Assembly (NCBI GenBank): GCA_003451935.1
Contig: DMJA01000126.1
Span: forward strand, 1-10,872
Reading direction: 5' to 3'
Source: Verrucomicrobiota bacterium
GTDB taxonomy: Bacteria > Verrucomicrobiota > Kiritimatiellia > CAIQIC01 > Lenti-01
Length of the DNA stretch: 10,872 nt
Shown here: positions 4,474 to 10,872 of the stretch, one piece after another
Layout of the letters: every line of letters begins with the position of its first letter
Position numbering within the stretch: the first letter of the stretch is position 1
Program-made: the position numbers and the translations under genes
The notes under the pieces: model-generated
Told to the model about the DNA's origin: nothing
Database searches by the model: none
Seen by the model: only the letters and a program-made list of their open reading frames with translations

Positions 4474-7400
4474 TTATTCGGGCACGACCTTCACGCGCAT
4501 CATCAGGTTGGAGGCGGTGAACAACGGCAGTACAACCTCGCCATTGGTGCTCGCGAGCGTGGAGCGCGCGGTCCAATTCCAGTTGCTGTCCGCGACCTGA
4601 TCGGCGGTTTCCAGCACGTACTGGCAGATCTGGCCACCCGACTTATGCATTTGCATGCGTCCGCCCCCGATGCCTTCGATCCGCAGCACGCTGTTGGAGG
4701 CGTTCGGATCCAGCCCGGCGAAATACTCGTGCCGATCCGGAATGCCGTCCCCATCGCAGTCGCTGCTCCCCGTGAACACGTGGTTGGACGGCAACCGGTC
4801 CGCAATCCACGAATTGGGCACGCCCAGGGTTTCGTCGGCCATCGCCGGCGGGGCGACCTTCGTTCCGGTCAGGTGCACCAGGTTGTATTCGAAGTTCCCA
4901 GACGCCGGCATGTCATTGGTGAGGGACGCGGCGGCACCCAGATAATGGCCGGAAATGTACTGGTTGTTGCTGACCGCATTGAAATTCACAATCAGCCCAG
5001 ACACGTAGAGGTTGGTCAGGCCCGAGGCGTCCGTGACCCCCAGCGTCCAGAGAGGCATCGAGCATTCCCAGTTCGCTGCAAGGCGGCTGTCCGGGCCGTA
5101 GCCGACGAACTGCGAAAGCCGCGCGTTGTTCACTGCCGAAAACGTGGTGGCACCATCGCCCACGTACCAGACGCCTTGGCCCCAGTTGTTGCCGCCGGGC
5201 AGGTACATTTCGAAGTTTGCCGAGTTGAAATGGTCGCCGTAGACGTCGCCGAGCTGGATCGCCACGAAAACCGGGTTCTGGAAGGTCACGTTGTGCAGGT
5301 AGTCCAGCCCGAGGGGGTTGCCGCTCAAGGCTTGCAGATCTGCGCTTCCGGCCGCCGTATCGGTGCTCAGGAACAAGACATAGGCGTTGTTCTGGCTGTC
5401 GCTGGGCAGGGCCACGCCCGTGCCGCCGATATAGAGATTCGTGTCGTCGCAGTTCAGGTAGATGCTCCCGAAGCTTCCGAAGCCGCTGGCGCCGGCGGTC
5501 GTCGCCGCGCCGCCCGAGGTGTCGAAGTCGAAGGCGTCGTCGGCATTGTCCGGCGTTCCCGCCACGCCGATCTGCGGCGTATTGCGCACGATGCGGAACG
5601 CGGCGAGTTCGCCAACAATGGCCGTATAATCGTTGCCGTTGTTGTTGTCCCACGACTGCATCGCGTTGGGCAACGTACCCGACACGCAATAGCGAACCAC
5701 CGTGCCGTCGGGATACGGCCCGATCTCCACACTCCACCGGTCGTTGTTGTTGGTCTCGCCGGTCTTCGCGAAATTCGTCGTCGCCCAGCTGGTGCCGCCG
5801 TCCGCGCTATACACCAGTGCCACGTTGGTGGAAGCGCCAATCGGCCAGCTTTCGCAAGTAATGGCAATCGGATCGGCCGCCGTGATCGCCCCATTGGCGG
5901 GCGTTTGACCGACGTTGCCAACCCACAGGACGGAGGACTCGCCGCCGGAGGCCGCAACGGTCAGGGAATAGTTCGCGCCGCCGTTGTTGTCCCAATTGGT
6001 CGTGCTGCCATCGGTGGCCTCGACGTAGTACTCGAACACGGTGCCGGCTGCGAACGGCCCAAGCTGCAGGTTGTACCACTGTCCGCCGATGGATCCCCAC
6101 TCCGCGTTCGGGGCCATGTTCGTGCGGATCCACGCCCCCCCGTCGGTGCGGTAGCCCAACGTCGCGCTCGTCACCGTGCCGGACGGCCCCGCCTCGACGT
6201 TGAGATAGATCGGGTCGGCATCCGTCACGTCGGCGGCGGCGGGCCAGGTGTGCGTGCCGCGGAGCCAGACGTTCGGCGGCGGAACGACGTCGCCGCCGGT
6301 GCCTCCGGTCTGTTCGCCCACCCAGACGTGCAGGATGTTCGACCGGTTGGTCTTGCCGTTGTTGTCCACGGCCTCGACGAAATAGTCGATCAAGCATTCG
6401 CTCTGGCCGGAAACCGTTCCCCGGTAGCGCATGGCGCGGGCGCTGGGATCCGGCACCTGCAGCGCCGCCTTGACGCTCGGCCACCAGTCGTTGGTCATGT
6501 TCACCGCCTGCCACGCGCCAACGCCGGCGCCCTGGGCGAACACCTCGTTCTCGGTCGAGCTGATGGGCCACTGGCCATCGAGATCCCGCCGCCAATAGAG
6601 CGTGGCGCTTTGCACCCCGCTCACGTCGTCGATGAACGACCAGACCGTGAAATCGGAGGGCGCGTTCGAGGTCTCGGTCCACATCAATCCGCCGGGGTTG
6701 TAGGGCAGGCGCTGGGGCGGAAAGATGCTCGGGCCCCGGTTGTCGCCGCCCGGATTGCGGTCAATGACCTTTTGGGCCTCGGCGACGGCCAGGTTGCAGG
6801 CCCGGGTCGGATTGCCGTCCCACGGGTTGGCCGTGTCGAAATCCCAATACCAGTAGCAGCTCGTTTCGCCATTGAGATAGAAATGCCACGCCCGGGCCGT
6901 GTCGTTGCCGAGGCCCCACTCCACGTCGTTGATGTCGCGGGTTCCGGAAAGATAGCTGTTCTCCATGTCGTCCGCCGTGAAGACGCGGTTCTGGGCGGCC
7001 ACGAGCACGCTCCACGACCACATGTCGGGCATCACGCCGTCGCGGTTCTCGTAGGACAGCCACTTCTCGTAGTACGGCGTGCCGCCATCGATGCCGATCC
7101 AGCTGCCCGGCTCGACGTGGATCACGTCGTTGGGATTCGGCGGGTACATGGCCAGGTAATCCTGCACGCTGGTATATTCGAAATCGGCGTTGGCGTTGCA
7201 CATGTCCACGAAAGCCTGGTGCTGGCCGTTCCAGGCGTCGGAATTCTTCATGCCGTAGTTGTCGCCGTCGCTGTGGCACAGCAGAAGCATCGGCTTCGAG
7301 GCATCGTTGTTCGCGGCGATCTGGCCGCCCCAGACGTTCTCGGGCTTGAAGGCGCCGTAGCCGCCACGCCCGTTCTCGTTGCCTTCGTAGCGGCCGGCGG

Positions 7401-8232
7401 GAACCGCGATGATCTTGCGGACCGTGCCGGAGACGGGATCCACATGCCGCACGTAGTGCGGCTGGTAGGACCACGGAGCCAGCACCTTCGTCGGCGCCCA
7501 GACGTTGGGCAGCTGCACCCAGGTGCTGGCGAGGTTCGTCGAGCTGCCGTTGCGCACGTCGGCCTTGTTGGGCCGGCAGGAGCTCGCGCTGCTCCAGGTG
7601 AAGTCTTCGGCGGTGCGGAACAAGTGCCCGTTGTCCACGATCACCCACTGCAGTCCTTCCTCGACGAGCGCGGGCACCATCGAGTTGTCGAACGCGCACT
7701 CCGGCGGCCAAAAGCCCTTCGAGTAGGCGCCGCCCGTGGCCCACGCCTCTTGATACTGTTCCTTGTGCAGCTTGATCTGCATGCGCATCGATTCCACGCT
7801 CGTCAGCGGCATCAGGCTGTGGTGGTAGGCAATGCCCACCATGTCCAGCCGCGAGTTGCCCGAGCTGGTCTTCAGGTTGTTGCGCGCATTGCGGATGTTG
7901 CCGCCCCACCCCGAGTAATCCCCCCAGAGGGATTTGTTGTTTTCCGCCAGCGAGCCCGAATAGCTCATCTGCGAGCCGCCGTGGCCCGATGCCATCCCCA
8001 CCGCGCCCGCCGGCCAGTTCTGGTAGCACTGGATGCGGTCGCCGTCCCACACCCCTTGAACGCTGAAGTTGAATCGGCCGTTGGCGTCGATCGTGCCTGG
8101 CGTTTCGTAGGGATAATAGATCGGCTGGTGCATGTGCCACAGATGCGTCACGTGCATCGGCACCGCCTGCGCGGACACCGCCGCGAAAAGAAGACCGCCC
8201 GCCACCCAGATTCCCGCTGTCGTTTTATTCAT
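4474..8232 (-). CDS. Secreted multidomain GH57 glycoside hydrolase (α-glucan-active, amylase-like)
   Basis: The 1252-aa product starts at ATG 8232, with AAAGG seven to eleven bases upstream. The frame extends nine codons further to 8259 without support. A signal peptide (1-23, ending VSAQA) indicates export. Residues about 25-460 are a GH57 catalytic domain: motif 1 HMHQP (33-37), motif 2 YHHSLMPL (136-143), motif 3 GFWPPECAF with the expected nucleophile Glu178, and motif 4 CHSDGDNYG with the expected acid/base Asp322. The family contains α-amylases, glucanotransferases and branching enzymes, and the exact activity cannot be read here. Next come an Ig-like region (about 500-640), two CBM25-like modules (about 655-760 and 765-873) each ending W-D-N-N-x-G-x-x-Y, a CBM9/DOMON-like β-domain (about 874-1125), an Asp-rich calcium-type repeat DCDGDGIPD (1158-1166) and a terminal β-domain (about 1180-1252). 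The last three units recur in the upstream tandem gene. The role is probably extracellular starch or glycogen breakdown. Confidence 0.85.
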   Translation of the reverse strand: MNKTTAGIWVAGGLLFAAVSAQAVPMHVTHLWHMHQPIYYPYETPGTIDANGRFNFSVQGVWDGDRIQCYQNWPAGAVGMASGHGGSQMSYSGSLAENNKSLWGDYSGWGGNIRNARNNLKTSSGNSRLDMVGIAYHHSLMPLTSVESMRMQIKLHKEQYQEAWATGGAYSKGFWPPECAFDNSMVPALVEEGLQWVIVDNGHLFRTAEDFTWSSASSCRPNKADVRNGSSTNLASTWVQLPNVWAPTKVLAPWSYQPHYVRHVDPVSGTVRKIIAVPAGRYEGNENGRGGYGAFKPENVWGGQIAANNDASKPMLLLCHSDGDNYGMKNSDAWNGQHQAFVDMCNANADFEYTSVQDYLAMYPPNPNDVIHVEPGSWIGIDGGTPYYEKWLSYENRDGVMPDMWSWSVLVAAQNRVFTADDMENSYLSGTRDINDVEWGLGNDTARAWHFYLNGETSCYWYWDFDTANPWDGNPTRACNLAVAEAQKVIDRNPGGDNRGPSIFPPQRLPYNPGGLMWTETSNAPSDFTVWSFIDDVSGVQSATLYWRRDLDGQWPISSTENEVFAQGAGVGAWQAVNMTNDWWPSVKAALQVPDPSARAMRYRGTVSGQSECLIDYFVEAVDNNGKTNRSNILHVWVGEQTGGTGGDVVPPPNVWLRGTHTWPAAADVTDADPIYLNVEAGPSGTVTSATLGYRTDGGAWIRTNMAPNAEWGSIGGQWYNLQLGPFAAGTVFEYYVEATDGSTTNWDNNGGANYSLTVAASGGESSVLWVGNVGQTPANGAITAADPIAITCESWPIGASTNVALVYSADGGTSWATTNFAKTGETNNNDRWSVEIGPYPDGTVVRYCVSGTLPNAMQSWDNNNGNDYTAIVGELAAFRIVRNTPQIGVAGTPDNADDAFDFDTSGGAATTAGASGFGSFGSIYLNCDDTNLYIGGTGVALPSDSQNNAYVLFLSTDTAAGSADLQALSGNPLGLDYLHNVTFQNPVFVAIQLGDVYGDHFNSANFEMYLPGGNNWGQGVWYVGDGATTFSAVNNARLSQFVGYGPDSRLAANWECSMPLWTLGVTDASGLTNLYVSGLIVNFNAVSNNQYISGHYLGAAASLTNDMPASGNFEYNLVHLTGTKVAPPAMADETLGVPNSWIADRLPSNHVFTGSSDCDGDGIPDRHEYFAGLDPNASNSVLRIEGIGGGRMQMHKSGGQICQYVLETADQVADSNWNWTARSTLASTNGEVVLPLFTASNLMMRVKVVPE

Positions 8233-8280
8233 AACCGCCCTTTGCTTCTGGATCCGCACGAATCGCCAACCGCTCTGTTC

Positions 8281-8310
8281 AATCTACTCCACTGCCCGGA
8301 TTTTGCCCAA
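8281..8310 (-). promoter_or_regulatory. Weak promoter candidate for the GH57 gene
   Basis: On the minus strand TTGGGC (8310-8305) and TAGATT (8286-8281) are 18 bases apart and about 48 bases upstream of the ATG at 8232. The -10 box is the same hexamer as at the HTH-EIIA promoter, but the -35 box matches only three of six bases. The GH57 gene could instead be cotranscribed with the upstream gene. Confidence 0.25.
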
Positions 8311-8314
8311 CTGC

Positions 8315-8394
8315 CCGGCTCGGTAGAGACGCCTCGCCCTACCCCAAACCTGCTCTTCCGGCCGCAGGTAGGGCGAACCCTCCGGGTGAGCCGG
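8315..8394. repeat. Imperfect inverted repeat with GGTAGGGCGA inner arms
   Basis: The outer arms CCGGCTC/GAGCCGG (8315-8321 and 8388-8394) and inner arms TCGCCCTACC/GGTAGGGCGA (8334-8343 and 8367-8376) are perfectly complementary. The 11-12 bases between them have diverged, and a 23-base loop separates the halves. The right half contains a further mini-dyad, ACCC-TCC-GGGT. It begins seven bases after the stop of the upstream gene (minus strand), where it could act as a terminator. The GTAGGGCGA wording resembles dispersed intergenic repeats I associate with verrucomicrobial-type genomes, but this is recall, not a search. Confidence 0.6.
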
Positions 8395-8401
8395 CTCTTC
8401 C

Positions 8402-10318
8402 CTAATTGCCAATGCGCGCGAACGACTCCGTGTAGGTGTCGCTGTCCGACCACTCCTTCGAGGAATTCCATGTCTCGACCCCGCCGGTGTCGGTGTTGCC
8501 CGTGCTGTTGGGGATGGTATCCATCGACGACAACGAGCCCGCGCCCAGCATCACGGCGATGCCCGCGCTCTCCAACTGCGTCTTGGTGATGCCCAGCGCC
8601 GTCATGGGGATCTTGATCTCGTAGAAGCTGTCGCGGTCGGTTCGGGCGTGGCCGGTAACCTTGAAGTTCTCGAAGGTGCTGCTGTCGTTGAGGCGGTTGT
8701 CGCAATCGCGCACGCCCCAGGCGTCGGGCGCGATCAGCGCCGCACTCTTGGCATGGGTGATGCCCCAGGCTGCGCCGGACATGTAATCCGCGTTGGTGGC
8801 GCCGCCGGCGGGCACGTTGTAGGCCCCGCCCACCACGCGGCCCATGTAGGACTGCCACAGGCTGCCCGCCATGTAGATCTGGTAGTCCGGGGTGTTCGCG
8901 CCCGACCACGTGTTGCTCTTGGTCCACATGTCCGCCGTGCAGCCGCCGCCCGCGGTGTCCAGCACCATCCACATCAGGATGCCGTCGTTGCGGCTGATGG
9001 GGTCGCCGCCGCCCGCGTTCGCGGGATCAACCACATCCGTGACGTCCATCAACTGCCAGGCCACGTAGACGTTCTCGTCGTCCCAGCAAGCCCACAGGTG
9101 AGAGAAGTCGATCGGCGCCTCGTGCATCGTCCAGTTGTCGCCCAGGCTGCGCGGGTCGTCGTTCACCACGTCCAGCGCGATCAGCATGTTGGTCGTCCAT
9201 TCCCCTCCGGTGTTGGAGCCATCGATCGCGATGCCCGCCGAGCGGTACTGCCCCTTGGTCGGGTTGGTCGAGTAGGGCTTGAAGCTGCCGGGCTCCGAAC
9301 CGCCGTTGACGCTGATGCTGTAGTTGTTGTTGCTGTTGTTGTTCCAGGTCGAATTCGCCTGGCCATCCTTGGCCTCGAACGCGTACTGGACCACCGTGCC
9401 GGCCGCGAAGGCGCCGATGTTGAGCGACCACGTGTCGTTGCTGGCGTTCGCCGCGCCCTTCGTCATGTTCGTGTACGTCCAATTGACCCCGCCATTGGAA
9501 CTGAACACCACGCCCACACTGGCCGCCGCGCCGATCGGCGCGGTCTCGAAGGAAATCGTCAGCGCCTCGTTGGTATCCCACGCGCCGGACGCCGGATCGG
9601 TCCCCACATTGCCGGTCCAGGAAATGGGCAGGCTGGCTTCGGTCTTGGTGAAGGTATAGATCTTCTGGGCGCTCACGCCGCTGATCGTGCCGCCATCCAG
9701 CGTCAGCGTGCGGGTTTGGCCGTTGGTCATGCCGGCGCCGAACACAATCACTTGCCCGTTCGTGTAGTCCGTCGCGCTTCCGCCCTGCACCGTGTAGGTG
9801 GACGAGGTCACATTCACCCCGCTCACGCTCAAGGTCACGTTGATGCTGTCCACGCTGAAGTTGCCGCCGGCCGGCGTGGCGCCGACGGTCACGCGATCCA
9901 CGGGCTGGTCCACGGTCGGCACGTTCACGCGCACGCGCATCATCACGCTGGCCAGGCCCATGTTCGGCATGACCAGCCGGCCGTCCAGGCTCGACACCGT
10001 CGAATGCGGCGTCCAGTTCCAGCCGCCGTTGGTCACGGAATCGGCGATGTCGATGACATAGGCGCAGGACTGCCCGCCCACCTTGTACACCGTGGCCGTT
10101 CGTCCGCCCAGCATCATGAAGTGCAGGAAATCGTTCGAGACCGCCGGGTCCAGGCCGGCGAAATACTCGTCGCGATCCGGGTAATCGTCGCCGTCGAAGT
10201 TGCTGTTCGTGGTCAGGGGGTAGCCCAACCCCAGATTGGCCTCGACCCACGAATCCGGCACGCCCAGATCCGCGTTCGAAGACTGCGGCGGCAATACCTT
10301 CGTCCCGCCGAGATTCAC
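8402..10318 (-). CDS. C-terminal fragment of a secreted starch-binding multidomain protein (split by an in-frame TAG)
   Basis: This frame continues, in phase, the protein interrupted at 10355-10357. The only early start is a GTG at 10318 without a ribosome binding site, and it falls inside a domain, so independent translation is doubtful. Counting from that GTG: a calcium-type repeat N-F-D-G-D-D-Y-P-D-R-D-E (40-51) with EYFAGLDP, and a terminal-type β-domain with GGQSCAYV and WNWT (about 62-133), both closely similar to the end of the GH57 protein. Then come a chitobiase-C/Fn3-like module (about 141-226; GATPAGGNF, TYTVQGG, YTFTK), a CBM25-like module (about 230-338; ending W-N-N-N-S-N-N-N-Y), and a CBM9-type β-sandwich (about 345-638; VDPANAGG, FYEIKIPMTALGIT) like the C-terminal domain of some secreted α-amylases. 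The gene probably encodes an extracellular α-glucan-acting enzyme whose catalytic part lies beyond the right edge. It ends with TAG at 8402-8404. Confidence 0.7.
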   Translation of the reverse strand: MNLGGTKVLPPQSSNADLGVPDSWVEANLGLGYPLTTNSNFDGDDYPDRDEYFAGLDPAVSNDFLHFMMLGGRTATVYKVGGQSCAYVIDIADSVTNGGWNWTPHSTVSSLDGRLVMPNMGLASVMMRVRVNVPTVDQPVDRVTVGATPAGGNFSVDSINVTLSVSGVNVTSSTYTVQGGSATDYTNGQVIVFGAGMTNGQTRTLTLDGGTISGVSAQKIYTFTKTEASLPISWTGNVGTDPASGAWDTNEALTISFETAPIGAAASVGVVFSSNGGVNWTYTNMTKGAANASNDTWSLNIGAFAAGTVVQYAFEAKDGQANSTWNNNSNNNYSISVNGGSEPGSFKPYSTNPTKGQYRSAGIAIDGSNTGGEWTTNMLIALDVVNDDPRSLGDNWTMHEAPIDFSHLWACWDDENVYVAWQLMDVTDVVDPANAGGGDPISRNDGILMWMVLDTAGGGCTADMWTKSNTWSGANTPDYQIYMAGSLWQSYMGRVVGGAYNVPAGGATNADYMSGAAWGITHAKSAALIAPDAWGVRDCDNRLNDSSTFENFKVTGHARTDRDSFYEIKIPMTALGITKTQLESAGIAVMLGAGSLSSMDTIPNSTGNTDTGGVETWNSSKEWSDSDTYTESFARIGN

Positions 10319-10354
10319 GAAGCTGAACGCGAAGTTGCCCCACTCGTCCGGCAG

Positions 10355-10357
10355 CTA
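10355..10357 (-). other. In-frame amber codon interrupting the tandem gene
   Basis: The plus strand reads CTA here, giving TAG on the coding strand. The reading frame before and after it is the same (10355 and 8402 differ by 651 codons). Similarity to the GH57 protein runs through it: LGAAASLTND and, beyond, GNFEYNLVHLTGTKV there, against LGDSATLGNE, stop, LPDEW and GNFAFSFVNLGGTKV here. A single base change would restore the gene. A real nonsense mutation, an assembly error or readthrough are all possible. Confidence 0.85.
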
Positions 10358-10872
10358 TTCATTGCCCAGCGTCGCGCTGTCGCCCAGATACCGGCCCGAG
10401 ATGAACCGGTTGACGCTGTTGGTCGGATTGGTGTCTTTGGTCACCATCAGGCCCGAGACATACAGGTTTGTCAGGTCCGATGCGTTCGTCACACCGAAGG
10501 TCGACAGCGGAATGGCGCATTCCCAATTCGCCGCCAGACGGCTGTCCGGGCCGTAGCCTCCAAACTGCGAAAGCATGGAACCGCCGACCGGAGCGAAATT
10601 GGTTCCGCCCGAGGGCGTGGCGAACACGCCCTGGCCAAAATCGTATCCGCCATACATATTGAAACTCGGGAAGGTTCCGTCGCCCCATACGTCGCCCAGC
10701 AGGATCGCCACGTTCACCGCCGGCTGGAAGGCCGCGTTGTGCAGGAAGTCGATTCCGTTTGGCAAGCCTTCGAACGCCCAGAAATTGGGGGTTCCCGCGT
10801 TGGTGCCGCCGCCCAGGAAGACGATGTAGGCGTTGTTGGTGCTGTCGTTGGGCAGGGCCACGCCCGTGCCGC
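10355..10872 (-). CDS. Secreted carbohydrate-active protein, CBM9/DOMON-like segment (5' end outside window, truncated by TAG)
   Basis: The frame is open to the right window edge. The GTG at 10861 is just a Val codon within GGTGVALPND, which matches GGTGVALPSD (936-945) of the GH57 protein, so the true start is well outside the window. The roughly 170 visible residues align throughout with residues about 936-1106 of the GH57 protein: NAYIVFL/NAYVLFL, LLGDVWGD/QLGDVYGD, GYGPDSRLAANWEC (identical in both), and NLYVSGL. This is the β-rich CBM9/DOMON-like domain of unknown ligand, probably carbohydrate-binding or surface-associated. The fragment ends at the in-frame TAG directly before the stretch linking this domain to the calcium-type repeat. 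Its catalytic domain cannot be seen. Confidence 0.72.
   Translation of the reverse strand, partial: GTGVALPNDSTNNAYIVFLGGGTNAGTPNFWAFEGLPNGIDFLHNAAFQPAVNVAILLGDVWGDGTFPSFNMYGGYDFGQGVFATPSGGTNFAPVGGSMLSQFGGYGPDSRLAANWECAIPLSTFGVTNASDLTNLYVSGLMVTKDTNPTNSVNRFISGRYLGDSATLGNE

Larger units (their letters stand above)
9946..10872 (-). repeat. Diverged duplicate of 4474-5430 (shared C-terminal cassette)
   Basis: The DNA coding for the CBM9/DOMON-like domain, calcium-type repeat and terminal β-domain is present twice in the same orientation. Identical blocks survive at the DNA level, for example a 20-base block at 5084-5103 and 10539-10558 around GTCCGGGCCGTAG, and a 24-base block at 5403-5426 and 10849-10872 around GGGCCACGCCCGTG. 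The copies have otherwise diverged and differ by small in-frame indels, which indicates an old duplication or domain recruitment. Confidence 0.7.

Noticed and set aside
4468..8589. A 1373-codon open frame on the plus strand, antisense to the whole GH57 gene
   Set aside because: Its product is rich in Arg, His, Val and Pro with no recognisable domain, and it is explained by the scarcity of stops opposite a GC-rich gene. The minus-strand frame has a signal peptide, catalytic motifs and binding modules.
9320..9347. GTT-rich simple repeat as a possible slippage (phase variation) tract
   Set aside because: It encodes the Asn-rich end of the CBM25-like module, is interrupted, and has a 3-base period, so length changes would not shift the frame.
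10355..10357. General reassignment of UAG to an amino acid in this organism
   Set aside because: TAG ends several genes here at sensible positions (1128-1130, 2235-2237 and 8402-8404), so global recoding is unlikely.
1..10872. tRNA, rRNA, riboswitch, insertion sequence or defence-system genes
   Set aside because: I looked for cloverleaf or rRNA-like sequence, transposase or nuclease motifs and flanking target duplications and saw none that could be supported.

Overview
The window is a GC-rich bacterial fragment with strong codon-position bias and little intergenic DNA. Several traits fit the PVC superphylum, probably Kiritimatiellota or Verrucomicrobiota: an HTH-PTS EIIA fusion, a DUF4380-like secreted protein, and large secreted polysaccharide-active proteins that carry an Asp-rich calcium-type repeat followed by a YxLExS...W β-domain. 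This placement is inferred from protein architecture, not from a marker gene.

Left part (1-2237, + strand). A tight cluster holds the C-terminal part of an ECF sigma factor whose start lies outside the window. A 108-aa single-pass membrane protein follows, overlapping the sigma stop by ATGA, and is a likely anti-sigma factor. Next comes a 145-aa membrane-anchored Spy/CpxP/CnrX-like protein, then a secreted 359-aa DUF4380-like protein. The first three resemble the CnrH-CnrY-CnrX type of envelope or metal-sensing module.

Middle part (2238-4473). A radical SAM protein with a C-terminal helix-hairpin-helix (minus strand, the 'putative DNA modification/repair' type) is divergent from an HTH-EIIA fusion regulator (plus strand). 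The 228-bp region between them has a credible promoter in each direction. The minus-strand promoter appears to give a leaderless mRNA, spans a GAAC-N4-GTTC element, and lies beside a perfect 12-bp palindrome. The regulator ends at a striking inverted repeat with 32-nt arms built from CAGGAA units.

Right part (4474-10872, minus strand). Two large secreted carbohydrate-active proteins are encoded in tandem. The downstream one is complete (1252 aa): a GH57 catalytic domain, an Ig-like region, two CBM25-like starch-binding modules, a CBM9/DOMON-like β-domain, a calcium-type repeat and a terminal β-domain. The upstream one enters from the right edge. It shares the same β-domain/calcium-repeat/terminal-domain cassette, then adds a chitobiase-C/Fn3-like module, a third CBM25-like module and a CBM9-type domain like those at the end of secreted α-amylases. 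An in-frame TAG at 10355-10357 splits it, with homology to the GH57 protein continuing on both sides. Together these suggest extracellular α-glucan (starch or glycogen) breakdown. The HTH-EIIA regulator next to the GH57 gene might link it to sugar status, but that link is inference.
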